A stretch of DNA of 64,000 nt from contig BGZK01001233.1 in assembly GCA_005406025.1 (NCBI GenBank), positions 1 to 64,000 on the forward strand, written 5' to 3'. The notes below the pieces were generated by a model, which was not told the origin of the DNA, ran no database searches, and saw only the letters and a program-made list of their open reading frames with translations. How positions within the stretch are numbered: the stretch's first letter is position 1; each line of letters starts with the position of its first letter. The position numbers and the translations under genes were made by a program. Source of the DNA: Eumeta japonica. Its lineage: Eukaryota; Arthropoda; Insecta; Lepidoptera; Psychidae. Positions 12,514 to 25,799 of the stretch are shown piece by piece.

Positions 12514-13520
12514 CTGCCGACAAAAAAATCCGTTTTGTTCATGAAGTCCTTTTTGTATACAATACATAATAAATGTAAATAATTTATTGTCATCCCGTTA
12601 ATTGTAGGAGAAAGTTGTTTATATGGGTTTCGTGAATATCGACTACGAGACGGTTAGAAAATCTGGTTTATTTTCAATACGTTTGATGTATCGGTCATCG
12701 ATATGCCTGCTCAGCGTGGTGATATGAAATGCGCTATCATGGCTGAGGCCTCCGGCTGAAAGTGTGTTCCTGTAAGACGATTTTGATGATGATGGGGTAT
12801 TTTGTACACCATGGACGTATAACCGCATTCTAAATTGCATATTTTTGCTGCCGGGTAAGTACAGTAAGCGATATCAGCTAATTGTTTGAGCGACGTCAGA
12901 ATAGAAACTAAGTTAAAGCGACCATGATTGAAGTTGATAGTTGTAGAATGCAAATTGCAGTGCATAATTCTTAAAAGTTTCTGTATTGTTTATGACACTC
13001 ATTTCTATGTGAAAATTGATTTACTCTTACGTTTCGTATGTAAGTTTTCACTCTAAATTACTTTATGTGGAGTTTTTTTTTTAATTTTATTGATGCATTC
13101 AACAGATTTATGGTTGGAATTCATTTCAACAATTCAATGTGGATGAATTCGGAAATTCCGAGGAAGGTAGTTAGAATAAGAATTAGAATATGTTAAACAT
13201 GACAGATGTACAATATTATGAATACAAGAAGAGATTACGGTCATAGTACAAAAAAGAGAAAGAATTATGGTTACTAAGCATATATTTTTATTTTGTATCT
13301 AATAGGCTATATAAATTACATGACAAGGAGGGAATCGTCAACTTCAAAATGAACCGTTAAGAGCAAAGAGTAAGGAAATAAATATTATATATTGTAAAAG
13401 AATATAAACAACTGTAATCATAAAATGCATCACAATCAGTGCACACGTGTATTGAAATGTAAAAGTGTTATCTATGAATGATAACGGGAACGAGAATGGA
13501 AGCGGGAGTAGATTTATTAC
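12514..13520 (-). other. Homeobox gene intron 2 (1,007 bp)
   Basis: Bounded by the GTAATA donor of exon 2 and the T-rich CAG acceptor of exon 3, and interrupting the homeodomain between residues 10 and 11. The content is AT-rich and no transposon is recognised. Short minus-strand open frames at 12643-12965 have no coding character. Confidence 0.85.
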
Positions 13521-13687
13521 CTGCGTGAAGGTAGTCCTGTGCCGGCGCCTGGCGGGGGTGGGGCAGGAAGCGGTGGTGGGGGTGTGTCCGGCGTGCGGCG
13601 GGCCCAGCGCGGGCGACAGCGCCGCGCCGCCCGACCCGCCCGACGCGCTCCCGCCCGGCTCCGGCTTTAGCTTCTTGAACGCTCCTT
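13521..13687 (-). CDS. Prop1/unc-42: Homeobox gene exon 2 (linker and homeodomain residues 1-10)
   Basis: The minus-strand frame reads EGAFKKLKPEPGG, then a Gly/Ser/Ala-rich and Pro/Thr-rich linker, then ARRRHRTTFTQ, the N-terminal arm and start of helix 1 of a paired-like homeodomain. Arg5 of the arm, which normally contacts the DNA minor groove, is present. The donor is perfect: CAG then GTAATA directly after Gln10. No in-frame ATG exists before the upstream TGA at 13737-13739, so the exon must be entered by splicing. The only AG between that stop and the conserved part is the CAG at 13688-13690, which gives phase 1 and matches the phase of exon 1. Exon 1 plus exon 2 is 426 nt, exactly 142 codons. 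GC content is far above the flanks, as expected of coding sequence here. The acceptor has a poor pyrimidine tract, so the 5' boundary is less certain than the 3' boundary. Confidence 0.85.
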
Positions 13688-15959
13688 CTGTCAAGACCGT
13701 CGATGGTTGAAGCGCATACGCAGACCGGATTGATTGTCAGGAATTAAATCGATACTTAGTGTATAAATGCAGTTGAATGGAACACTGTTTTTGGCACTTT
13801 TTTTGTTCTACTAGTTTACTTGTTGAATTTCATAAGTAATTAATTGACTGTGCTCGCGAAGTCGAACGCGTGGTGCGTCTTGAACCACTGACTATTACTC
13901 ACGGAGTAGTTTTTATCCATCGAATTGTATCATAAAAAGTTCTATTATTATAAAGCTTTTTTTTAGATATTGTGTAAAAAGTTTTCGTTTTAAAAAAATA
14001 AAAGGTGCCACCAACTTACAGTATCATTTGAATCGGTAAAATTACGTACTTTTGTTTTTTCTCTATTATCCCTTGGTGATGAGACATTTTTTCGCATTAA
14101 ATGTATACTAAATATTAATTAAAACAAATACTAAGGTGCCTTTACTACAAATTTTATCAAAATCCATATAGTAATATTTAAATGATGCGTGATCAGGCAG
14201 AGATACAGACACATAATAATTAAAAAAAAATACGTTTTGTATTCTAAATCGATGGCTATCTGCACCACCATCAAAATTTTCAAATACTATTTTATGTACA
14301 GACACGGTCTGGTTACAGTCTTATTATAAGTATCGATTTTAACCAACTTCCAGATAATCCAGGAACTTGAACTTTTGAACACGTATTAGAATTGGATAAG
14401 AAAAGGAGGTAAAAAGTTTAGTCCTCCTTAAAAACGTTATAAATTATGTACATGTTATTTCAATATTTATAATAAAAGAGGCTTTTTGAAATAATTTCAA
14501 TACGACTCTTTCCTTAAATTTATTTTTAGAAATGTTTTACAATAATATTACAAATAAATATGAGGTGTGATCCACGACTGACGCTAAGGTTCTAATGCTC
14601 TTTTGTACTTATTGTTATTACTATTTTGTACGTAAATAAATAGGGATTTGACAATTTTTTTTATTACTATTGTGATTTTGAATTTAATATAATTATTTGC
14701 CAGCACATGTTTTTTTTTTATTGAACAACGTGCGATAAAAATGAAAGAATCGTGACCTACTAGTTGAATGCATTATATCAAACGCGCTAGATTATGAGAT
14801 AAACACGTGACAGGGCCGCGTGACGTGACCAACTGACGTGCTGGGTGACACTCGCAGCTTACGTTTCTTCTATTTCGCCCGCCGTTCCCTATAAGACTGC
14901 GGTAATTAGCTTCGCTTAAAAATACTAAGGTGAAATTAAAGAGAGTATAAGTTTTTCATCCATGTTCTCTAGCAAAATCTGGGTACCAAACTAATACGAG
15001 GACATGAATTTATTTCGGAAACCGGTAGGTACACTTGACAGAAGAACAAAAAATCGGTTCCGAAATCTGTCAAGTGAAATGATAAATCGTGGTCTGTATT
15101 TCAGCTGTATTAATTATAACCCATTGTAAAATAAATCTCGTTAAAAGTAGACAATAAAAGTATTCTTAATGTATTTTGGTGAAACGCGTCATGTTATAGT
15201 AAAATTTTCAGTTGTGTCAAGTTAAAAATGTCGACCTTTTAACTGCAATGATATCATTGAAACGTTGTGCTTTTTTAATTCCAATTTAATGTTAATTTCG
15301 ATACGATTCGTTGCCAATGAAATGTTATGTTGCTAAATATTTGTAGGTAATGCGTACTCGATGTGTGCGTAGTTCTAGAGAAATTTGTTGTTTTTTAATC
15401 AATTTCAAAAGAAAGTGGAGATTATACAAACTTCGCGTACATTTATTTTTCTTTGTATGTACACCAAGTTTTCATAAGCAACGTAATCGAATTGTATGAG
15501 GTAAAAAGCTATATTTTAGTCTTAGCCTGTGATCCTACATACTTAGAAGTGAAACGTAGGTACTATTCTTGACAAAATCGTCAAAAATCTTTTTTAAGAT
15601 TGTCATCGATATAAGCTTAAACTCATAGATTTAGTCTCCGTGGATTTAGTGATATTTTTCATAAAATCGATAATTGAATTAGGTTATTTATCTATATTTA
15701 GACAATAAAAAATTATAAGTAGGCACTTTTTAAAGAAATCTGATTAATAGTTGTTTAATCACATACTAATGCAGGGATCATATACATTACCACTCATTTA
15801 CGGCAACCCATTTTCTAGTGACTTGGACAACAATTATAAAACTTAAAGGTCGAAAAACGGATCCCACTCAATCGACGGATGTAGAGACCCTGGATAATTG
15901 CCAGCATCGCCAGAGAATTCGGGACCGAAACTGGTCCAGGCAAAAGTAAAGGTTACGCC

Positions 15960-15985
15960 TAGCCAATTATGATCGTAATTGGCTA
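15960..15985. repeat. 10-bp perfect hairpin
   Basis: TAGCCAATTA, loop TGATCG, exact reverse complement. Confidence 0.75.
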
Positions 15986-16076
15986 AATTCATGAAGAAAA
16001 GCTAGAAAATTTAGATGAAACATAAAGTTTAATAATACAGTCACTGTAAGGGCGATTTCAGTATGGCCGCGTAAGC

Positions 16077-16275
16077 TCACTTCGGATTTTCCTTCACAAC
16101 CGCCTCAGAGTACGGATTCTTGCGGTGTGAGGGCAAAATGATGGGCAGCGTTTCGATGTTCAGACTCATATATAGCAGGACGAGCATCACAAGTAGCGGT
16201 CGGAGTACAACTGCGACGTGTGCACCGATTCCGCTGCAATTTATAGATGGTGCACCCGCCTGCACATATGAGCTG
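16077..16275 (-). other. Exon-like minus-strand ORF with a hydrophobic segment
   Basis: A frame entered by a possible acceptor (TTTTAATGACTGTGCAG) runs for about 64 codons to a TGA. It contains VVLRPLLVMLVLLYMSL, which could span a membrane, and ends HRKNPYSEAVVKENPK. The codons look more coding-like than the surroundings. I do not recognise the protein. A GTGCGTGTCGG repeat end adjoins it at 16284, so it may belong to a transposon. Confidence 0.3.
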
Positions 16276-16283
16276 CACAGTCA

Positions 16284-16330
16284 TTAAAACCAGCCAAGTG
16301 CGTGTCGGGCCAGGCGTAGTTCGTCGTCAC
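16284..16330. repeat. Isolated end of the GTGCGAGTCGG repeat family
   Basis: ACCAGCCAAGTGCGTGTCGG preceded by a short A-run, closely matching the ends at 51372 and 52027. Confidence 0.45.
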
Positions 16331-16791
16331 ACGTCACATGCGGACTTAGAAGGTGGCCTTTTGTTTGATACTATGAACCTATTAATTGAATTCACGGCTT
16401 ATAACGGCTATTGACGTCGAAAAACGTATCCAAATAGGACGAGTATTGATGCTATAATTTTATATATTTTTTTAATTTTACATGGCTCAGGAACTTACAT
16501 TTACTGCATGTTTAACACAACCAATAACTTTATGTAAATAATTTTCAAATGGAATTTGTAAGAATTGTCTTTCCTTTTAACTTCATCATATACGCTACTG
16601 CTATGAATTTTATCGCGTCTCCAAGAATAATCATTTTTATCCCTGAGGCATACTTGGCTCTGAAAAACTAAGCATTTTGAAGCTTAATATTTTGACGTGA
16701 CAACGTCTTATAAATTGGTTTGCCGGGTGACACTTCAAGAAACTGCGTTACGCTCCCCTCACGTTATGCGCTCACAATGAGAGCGAGTGAG

Positions 16792-16933
16792 AGGCACGCG
16801 TCCCTTCCACTCGGGCATGGTTAGCCCGCCTAAGAGCGAGAGAGACAGACATAAAAAGTGAAAGGCACGCGTCCCTTCCACTCGAGCACAGTTAGCCCGC
16901 CTAAGAGCGAGAGAGACAGAGCGAGAGAGAGAG
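16792..16933. repeat. 71-bp tandem duplication with GA tract
   Basis: AGGCACGCGTCCCTTCCACT recurs 71 bp later with few changes, followed in both copies by TTAGCCCGCCTAAGAGCGAG. A GAGA tract extends to about 16943. A further duplication of ATTCTTTGTATAAAT with 31-bp spacing follows at 17135 and 17166. The whole 16680-17200 block looks like one dispersed repeat. Confidence 0.65.
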
Positions 16934-17559
16934 AGTGAGAGAGATAGGCATACACACCGGTTCATGTCTTGCGCTTCTATTTCGCTTAGGCGCCTGCATA
17001 CAAGTTTACACGTTGCCAGTTAATTGTAAAACGATTGTGTAGTGATAATGTGAAGGTAGTTATATTTGTATATAAATACGTATGTATGTGTAAAGGTAAA
17101 AATAAAATTTTGTTAATATGAAATTCAGTGCGAGATTCTTTGTATAAATTAATGTTTTAAATATAATTCTTTGTATAAATAAATGTTTTAAATTGTTACT
17201 ATTATTTCATCCTTCTTCCTACTATACGAATGAATATTCACATTAAAATGATTTTACCACTCAAAGTCGTTGTCACGTAAAACTTTCGCCCGTACACCGA
17301 CTTTACAGGCAACCAATTTTTTTTTAAACGGACTCCGATATCGATAAATGCTTTTCGCAGTTTCGTAATGTTTTTGAATGAGCTATCTAACGATATCCCG
17401 CATACCATGCGATGGATGAGAAAAAAAATAATCCCTACTTTATGTATAGGGGAGGTACTACGAAAAAAATATTTTCAGCATGTCATTCTACTACTTAGTT
17501 GGTGCAGTTCAAACTTATATCCATAAAAAATTACAGCTTTTTAGTACTTAAGAGCTTAA

Positions 17560-17620
17560 GAGTCAATCCGCGGACAGACAGGACGGATGGACGGACATGG
17601 CTGAAAATTGCCAAATAAAA
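17560..17620. repeat. Repeat tail with CGGACAGACAGGACGGATGG
   Basis: GTCAATCCGCGGACAGACAG followed by GACGGATGGACGGACATGGC, a phrase frequent at ends of moth/butterfly repeats; a related one lies at 62625-62655. Confidence 0.35.
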
Positions 17621-19330
17621 TATCTTTTACGAAAAATAACAACCACTTACGAAAAACTTCTTAAAATTATTCGTTGTTTTTAGGGTTGGTACTATCCAAA
17701 AAAGCAAGGAAAATAAAAAAAATAATGGTTTACAAATATGAATGCAAATTGTGAATCTGTATCTAGTACATCGTTTGGTTGGCACCGACCAAAAAACAAG
17801 TAATTATTTTGTGTAACTAGAAAAGTTATTTTATTTGCTATTCAGGTTAGATATTATTATTAATGTTTTGTTTATTTTTCTTTAGTTGGTCCTTGTTACA
17901 AAAAGCAACTAATTATTTTAATTAATGGATTTTGAAGGCGTTTTTTCTTTTTTTTTGAGAAAAGTATTTTATCATTTTTTTTTGTCACGTCCACTATTTT
18001 GGATTAATGGCTTTTTCACGTGTGAACCAGTTGCCCACAGAGCTAGCTCTAAGTATTTTCTAGATCTGGTTTTAGGACGCTTATTTTGAGAGTGATTGAT
18101 AGCTGATTTGGTAGCTGGTGGTGGTCGAATGGTGTAGATTGTTTGACGTCGAATAAAAAGCTATCGGGTTTGCATTCTGAAATTAGACGTTAAATACGTT
18201 ACTAAGATGGTACGTTTGTGGTACGATGAAAAGATATGTTTCTGCAGGGTGTAAATAGAAAATGTGATGCAACAAATTGTGTATGTAAGATCAGTCTTTG
18301 CCGCTTTGGAGTCGCATTTTACAAGTGTCAATAGAGCTTAGAGTAAAGATGACATAGAGACCGCCTAAACTTCTCGAAACTCTCGTGCATATATGCGTTT
18401 CTATTTAGCACCTGCACAATCTTATTTGATAAAAACAAACAAATATAGTCTGTTTTTTTCTAGAAAATCAGGGTGCACATTTGAAACGCCAAGTGGACCT
18501 CTTGGACTTGTTTAGTAAGTAGTTAAATTACGAAGTTTGTGTTGTAGTACTCACGGTGTATTTAGTTCATCCTGCTGTTTTGATGGCTTTTAGTTTTATC
18601 AATTTCTCGAGTTTTCCAGGGTTTCTACTATGTACAGTAGACTGTCAGGTCCCCAAAAAAATCTTGATGTGTTTTGGGTCAGGATGCAACTTTTATTCAG
18701 TACGAATGCAAAATACTATCGAATACATAAGTTTCTAAAATATAGAAATGTCTTTGAGGATAATATATTTTTGTGTCAGCAACATGTTAATAATAATGAT
18801 TACTTTTACAATTACTATTATGTGTGGACAGACCTTCATAACAAAGAACCAATGAATTCCGATATTTGTGATAAAATTATAATTTGCTTTTAGGTTATAG
18901 GGAAAGATTGATGATGGTTTATTGGTTATATGACGGTTGATTGATATCGATATCAATAATTTTTAAACTTGTAAAAAAACCTTTTCTCGTATTAGCCGTT
19001 TTATCTTTCGTCTACGCTGTGTAAAACATAATCCGCTAATGTTTGTATATCGTCCCGACCTCGCCCTCTACTTCGAATGTAGCCCTGCTATCTATTGCAA
19101 TGCCGGTCCCGATGCAGATCGGGACCGATACCCTTCCTTGGGTATCGCTGCTATTTATCTGATTATATACTTTTTTGTGAATGAAAAGTCTCCCGTTTCG
19201 CATTACAGCAGATAATTTACTTCTCTGCAAAGGATATTGATTCGAGTTTAAGTTTCGACAAAGAAGCTTATTTGTCATATATAAATATGTTAAGTTTGTT
19301 GTATATTTTTAATATTAAAAGGACATTTCA

Positions 19331-19346
19331 GTTTTAGCGCTAAAAC
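19331..19346. repeat. 16-bp perfect palindrome
   Basis: GTTTTAGCGCTAAAAC, with a second AGCGCT 22 bp downstream. Confidence 0.8.
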
Positions 19347-19959
19347 AGATGAAATCTAGCGCTATAATAGCTGAAACTATACTATAACTAATTTTATATA
19401 ACCTGTAAAACAAAAACGGTATTGTATTTATTATTTAAATTATTCCCCAATCAAATTCTTGAAGTACTGGTAGTAATACATAAAATGAACAATGACCGAT
19501 TTGGTATAAAGAAAATCAGAGAGTTGACCTAAAATACATTTCTGACTAAGAACTGTGCTACTAGAATAAAAATAAACAGCATCACATTATAATATCAAAT
19601 ACTTTTCATTTGTGGACCTTATATAAAATGCAATATTTTATTTCTTTATACTGTTCTCAAATACATTTTTTGATTTTATTTTAATAAATAAGAATTTAGT
19701 AATTTGAAATTCAAAATGGAATCGTCTAAAGATTTTTCTATGCGATTGATATCTGTAAATTAATGTAACTATTTAATATATAATCATTTTGGGTCAGACA
19801 TCGTTATTACCCTCCAGAAATAAAACATACGTTACTACACAAAATAAATGAAATGAAAAAATAAAAATGTTTTTGGCACATTTTTCATTTAATCAAATTA
19901 GCCAGTCTTCTCAAATTTTTTTATCTTCGCATTTTGGTGGGGTAAATTTTAACGTTTTC

Positions 19960-20290
19960 ACGGGCAAACTAGCACGCCACTAGAGAGCAGGTGGTCAACA
20001 CCGTCAATGCACACTCGCAATTCCGGAGGAGTCACCAACGCGTTGCTCACCTCTTGGATGGGAATAGGATATCTGATGGAGAGAGGAATGGGGTGATGGA
20101 GGGGATAGTGTGACGACGGAAGGGTACTGAAGTTATGAAGGGGGGGTGGGCCACTCACTGGACGAAGGGCAACAGTGTAAGCTATTCCTTAACGTCTTAT
20201 TCTGATGAGAGTGTGATATCTTACCGAACGAGCTGGCTCATTTTCGTGCTAGAGCCAAGTTAGCCTCATCGCGACTGAACCACATCAATT
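19960..20290. repeat. GC-richer dispersed repeat candidate
   Basis: Begins near CACGCCACTAGAGAGCAGGT and includes CAATTCCGGAGGAGTCACCA, ATGGAGGGG runs and TTACCGAACGAGCTGGCTCA. These phrases recur, to my knowledge, in moth and butterfly genomes. The frames are not coding. Confidence 0.4.
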
Positions 20291-20699
20291 TACGAACTTA
20301 CACTGGAGTCGTCTTTACGCATCTTCACACTTTGTAAATACAGATATTGAATGCTAAGATGTATTTCGGCAATTTTTAGGTATGTAAACGAGTAAAAAGT
20401 CTTAGAATAATATTTTAAAATTTTATGCTCTTGTTTTAAAATGAGTATTAATAAAATTAATTACTTCAATAAGCGAATATTATGTGTATACCATGATTAA
20501 TTATGTATACAATTAAATTCATAAAATTACACTTATAAAACAGATTTAAGCTTCATTATAACCACAAAAGCCTTATCGTTTATTGTTAGTAAATAAATTA
20601 TCAGAAGTGTCCGTTCCTCTAATTGAATTTTAGGGTATATAATAATTATTTGCAAATTAGGAAACAATTTTTCGTCCCATTTGATGTTTAGACGAATAA

Positions 20700-20790
20700 T
20701 ATATGGGAGTAGAGCAATGTTCTTTGATCACAGTTTATTCCGCCGTTTCAGAGATTAGCCCGAACAAACAGACAGACATTTAATTTACAT
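20700..20790. repeat. Retroposon-like fragment
   Basis: TTTATTCCGCCGTTTCAGAG followed by ATTAGCCCGAACAAACAGAC and CAGACATTTAATTT, a known type of moth/butterfly repeat tail. Confidence 0.4.
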
Positions 20791-22639
20791 AAACTTTGTT
20801 CATATTGATGTTGGATTGTTCATTGATACAGAAGATATTTTAAAATGATTCAGAATTTTTGCATCAATTCAAACAATTATTATTTGGTAAAAACAAAGTG
20901 CAATAATTGAGGATAATAGATCTGGAGAGACACATCATTAGATTTTTTTTTATAAACATGAAAAAAGTATAAAAACTTTGTCAGGGGAATACTTGTCAAT
21001 CGTATTACTATTCTATTATGATTTATTGTAGCTATCATAAGAGAAACTCAGAGAAGGACTATCAGTTTTGGCCACTCTAGGTCGTGCAGTACCTGTCGTT
21101 CTTTTATCAGTTGCATTTAGTATAGTTTCTCGTTAGCAACAGTATATTTGCCACGATTACTTGCTCCTCTTATGTGGCCACCCTAGGCACGAGGCTAGTT
21201 CGTCTTAAGGGAAATCCGCCTTTGAAAATCTAGTCCAAGGAGAAAGGAGTGTGTTGCTATTTTATCGCTCCTTCTATGCTATCTTTACTCTATGACAATA
21301 ATTAAAAAAAAAAATAGTGGCCTTTGTACAATATAGCTGTATTGTCAAAGAGAAAGAAATAAATGTCAGTGAAACCTAACGAATGTCATATCGATAATAA
21401 ACGATTTAAGCTAATAATTGGGTTTGTCACACCGTTTTCTATCAAAAAAGGAAAAACATATAAATTCAAAACAACTTTTAAGCTACATGGTCATGCTCCT
21501 CGAAGGTCTAAACTATGTACCCCAAAATTAGAAAAATACTAGACGCCTTTAATGAAAGTTCTTATTTAAAATTATATTCACGGTTTACTGTTTGTAAGTT
21601 TTCGATTGAATTATAGTGTTATATACACGTAATCAATTTAACCTATACCAATTTATATAGGTACAAAAAATAGTTTTTTACATACCGAAGTGATAGTGGA
21701 GTAGTTATAGTTAGTTAGCTTTTCGGATGTGCAGATCAATCAAAGCAGTGTTTAACTGCATTCAATGATTCAGATAATTTTTTGCGATTACCACGCCATC
21801 TAGTAAGTGACATAGATCCAAGGATCAAAATATTTGAGTATTTTATAAAGCGTATGAGACCCACATAGCCTGTCCATCAAATCCCACGCCGTAGAACGGC
21901 AGCTGTAGTATTTATGATAAAATTTATCAGGATTTGTTAACTGTAATATATTCAGTTGTCCATTCAAATATTTAAATTTAATATAAATATGTATAAATTC
22001 AGAAATTAAATGGATTAGTAATCTAATTTTATATTGCGATGCGATATTATTTTATTAAGACATTATTAATAAAGTAGTCAATATTTAGGGTCTTACTAGA
22101 CGACGTATTCAACCTAAACGAGATCGTGCCATAAATAAGTCTTTCCGCAATATATATTACAAACACATAACATTTTAATCATTATTGCCCGACTGCGCGA
22201 CTCAAATAAGGGTAATGTTTTTCATATAATGAAGAAATGGAATAGCAAGTCTGCAAGTTTTAGTGAAGTATTAATATATAATATATTTAATTATATACAT
22301 AGTTAAACAGCAGTCTATTTAATGTCATTTAAAATAAAAATTTTTGGACATTTCTAAAATGATCAGAACAATACGGAAAAAAGCGGAGATAATAATCGAA
22401 TACTTATGTTTTTGGAATGTCTATAGAATTCATTCCGGCTATTCTCTGGGTAACTAGTGTGGATGATACATCTTTGCAGTCACTCTGGGTCCACATATCG
22501 AAATCTTATCATTCCTGTATAAGAACCATACGAAGAGCCCGTATGGTGCCAATATTTTCCCTCACGGGTCCCATATACAATGCCCAACAAAAAATCTGCC
22601 GTATTCGAAGCTGTGGCTTTCTAAAAGGGAACACCTCGT

Positions 22640-22960
22640 AGTCCTTCAACAGGGAGACATTGGCAAACGGGATTCGCGGCGCGCGCCGGATGCGTCAAAG
22701 GGGGTCAGTGTGGTGAAGAAAAGGCGGACTCATTTGCATGTCGGCGGGGATCGATCGTTGTCGTAGGTCAAGTTCGCTGCCGTCCGCTAATTGTAATTGC
22801 GTTGTCTTAATGCCGTTACCGGCGCGCCGCCCGCCCCGGCCGCACGGCGCCCGCCTAGGACGCGGTGCGGGACCGATAAGTCTGACGACGCTTCGTTTTG
22901 CATTCGCTATGTACTACGGATCTCGATATAAGCCTGTTGGGTCGATTCGTGGAAACGGAA
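22640..22960. other. CpG-rich island with a POU octamer
   Basis: GC-rich core (22820-22890) with the octamer ATTTGCAT at 22732-22739 and a nearby CGATCGATCG-like stretch. The plus-strand 116-codon frame is Arg/Pro-rich and unlikely to be a gene. Confidence 0.4.
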
Positions 22961-25799
22961 AGAGGAAATCGATAAAATTCGTAATAAGCGGAGAAATTTT
23001 GAAAAGGCTTATTTTTAAGCGCAAACAGTTATTCCGATTTTTCGACGTATTCGAGGACAATATAGAGTCGAGACCGCAGTGTTTTTAAGAATCGGATATG
23101 AACGTGTAAAATAGTGGTGGGTTGTGCTCTCAACGAAAAAATATATGGAATAATGATAAAGGCGAATTTATGAAATGTCTTTGCATATGTGCAATACGCA
23201 AAAGGGTTAAATAAACGCATTTTTTTATAATACTCAAAGCGTGTATATACTGAAATACTATGAATTATGTTACGTAATAAAACGTTATATCTAGAAAAAT
23301 CCACGTTAAACGATTGGTAACAGTGACAATAACGTTTAGCACCATATACATCGAATGTTACACTTGTCTGCGTTAAAAATAAAACATCTGTTAAATCAGC
23401 AATGGAAGAAAAGTACATGCATTCTGTATAAGATGCGCGAATATCTTGCGCGGAGAAGAAACATAACGAACAACGACAATTTTTTTGTTAATATTCCATT
23501 TCGCTCTACAACTAATTTGCGTACCGCGGGCTATATACGAAAATTGATTCTTGAAGAATAAACTAGAAACTTCTACAAGGATCTTTGTATTAGAAGAATT
23601 GGTTCACATTTGTAATGCGATTGGAACGACAAGTGGTAAGTTCTTTCTGATAATATAGTTCTGGGTCATAACTTTCTGTTTTGTAAAAAGAGCTACGCTT
23701 ATTAAAAATTCACAGATCTCGTGCTTTACACGACCTTCGGGTAAATTGATAATGAACTCAATAACAAAAGGAAAAAAAAAGTAATAAAAACAAACATTAA
23801 TCAAATACATTTCTAATTTTAAAAATACATATTTTTAATTAATACCAAAAAGAGCTGTTGACGTTTAAAAATTAATGTCAGTACCCCCGTATATATCCGA
23901 TGCCAGTTGTAAGCTGTGTAACGGTCGATTTTGAAAAACCCTTGTTTCAAAAACTTTTCATTATTTTAATTATAAAATAAAAATAAGAAAATTAAAAAGG
24001 GGAATATCGAATAAATTTAAAAGTGCCCTTTTTAATCTTAAAATGTTGTTTTTCGATCGTTGCAGCATAGAGGTACCACTTTCGGCGAAAATGCGATATG
24101 ATTCTGGTGTCGTGAGCTCTAGGTGTAGTCGAATGATTGAAATATCAAAAGATTGTAGTTAAGTATTCAGAGAAAGTGTATGACGGTGAAAATATTTTGA
24201 TAAGTTTTAATAACTTATTGAAAAAATCGCGAAAGACAGCTAAAAATCGATATTTAAAGCAAGTTTCTAAAGGGCCCTCTTAAACTTATTTGGATGTTTT
24301 TTTTTAAGTTTACAATTTTTATATAAAAATTATCTTAAAATCTGTGGCGTCTTATTTCATTTTTTTTTTTAATAATCTTTGTGCTTATGAATTTTTGAAA
24401 ATAGGCTCACTTACGACCTGCCTTGAATGTGAACGGAAGTACTAATATTGATTTCCAATGACTGAAAACGTTAATTTTGACGTGATAACTTCTTTTCGCT
24501 CGTTAAGTACAATGATAGCCTATCAGACTTCCTTGTGTTACATAATACCGTCGAATTTCCATTGCAAACAGCTATGTGACTAATAATCCAATAACAACGT
24601 TAGAAGTCACAGTGGATAGAGCATGTCTATACGCAGAGATTGTTTGATCCGTGACGTCATCGAGCTAGTATTAGCGCTTGCGCGTGATTGTTGTGATTTA
24701 GCGTTGTGTAAAATTATAAATTAGTATAGCGTGGGAACGCATTTAGCTAAGTCGTCGGTTCCGGTATCATGATATAGGACTTGAGAAGAACTACTAGGAC
24801 TCAGAGTGAAACAATAAAAATATTCTTCTTAATACGTGTGAAGATCGATATATGTTTTGAAAATTGAAAAAAAAATGGTTCGTAAGGGTCGTAAATACAT
24901 GCGAAATCATAAAAAACCCAAATAAGGAAAACTAACATCAAAATCAATACAGAAAACCCAAAAAATCCAGTTCGGAGCAAATATCGCATCTATTATTATG
25001 ATTTTCTTTTTCACGAAAAATCTACGGCACCGACGTCGACTACGCCTTTGTTTACATATCAACAGATCTATTTCGAAATGATTTTAATTAAGATTCATTT
25101 TTATATTTAAAATTAGGAACAGTGTATGATTTATGTATACCTAGTACATAAATATTGTCACGGCGCTTATTTTTGCTTTTGTTCATTTTATTTCGTTCCC
25201 TTTGTTATTAATTTCATTTTCGACGTGCCTGAAGGTCATCTAGAGCTCTAGGTCAGTAAATTCTTAATGTTGAAACATTCGCAACTGTATGACAACTGTT
25301 TTGTTCACGGTGCGCGTAGAGCGCATGCGTAAAATATGTGGATATAGGAATAGCGATGTGAGAGAAAGGTGTGGTTTGGAGGAGGCAGTATGAAAAATAG
25401 CTGTGAGCGTGTGCTGTTTTTCTTATTTTCTGCTTCTCCGTTTAATATATCTCTTCTCCTATTTTATTTATGTTGATGCTGACATTCCTTTGAATTCTAA
25501 ATAGTCATATAACACTAAACAAATTTGATAATATATTGAGTAAAAATGAAAAAAAAAATGTATTTAGTGCTCTATAGTTAAAAACAAATCTAATATTAAT
25601 TGTAAAAAGTGCTTGATTAATTACGAGAAGATCTTTAAAAATACTTTTTCTTTCAATCTTGAATCATTAAGCAGTCTTCACCTTTTACTAAAATATTATT
25701 TATTTAAAAAGAGACGGGTAAAATATAAGATAATTTCTTGAAACTTAAAAGATTACTAGAATGTAATTGGTATTTAACATTGGTTGAATTATAACTCTT

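Noticed and set aside
15671..15681. TAATTGAATTA, a three-spaced paired-class dimer site
   Set aside because: Eight fixed bases of A and T are expected often in DNA this AT-rich; no cluster of such sites was seen.
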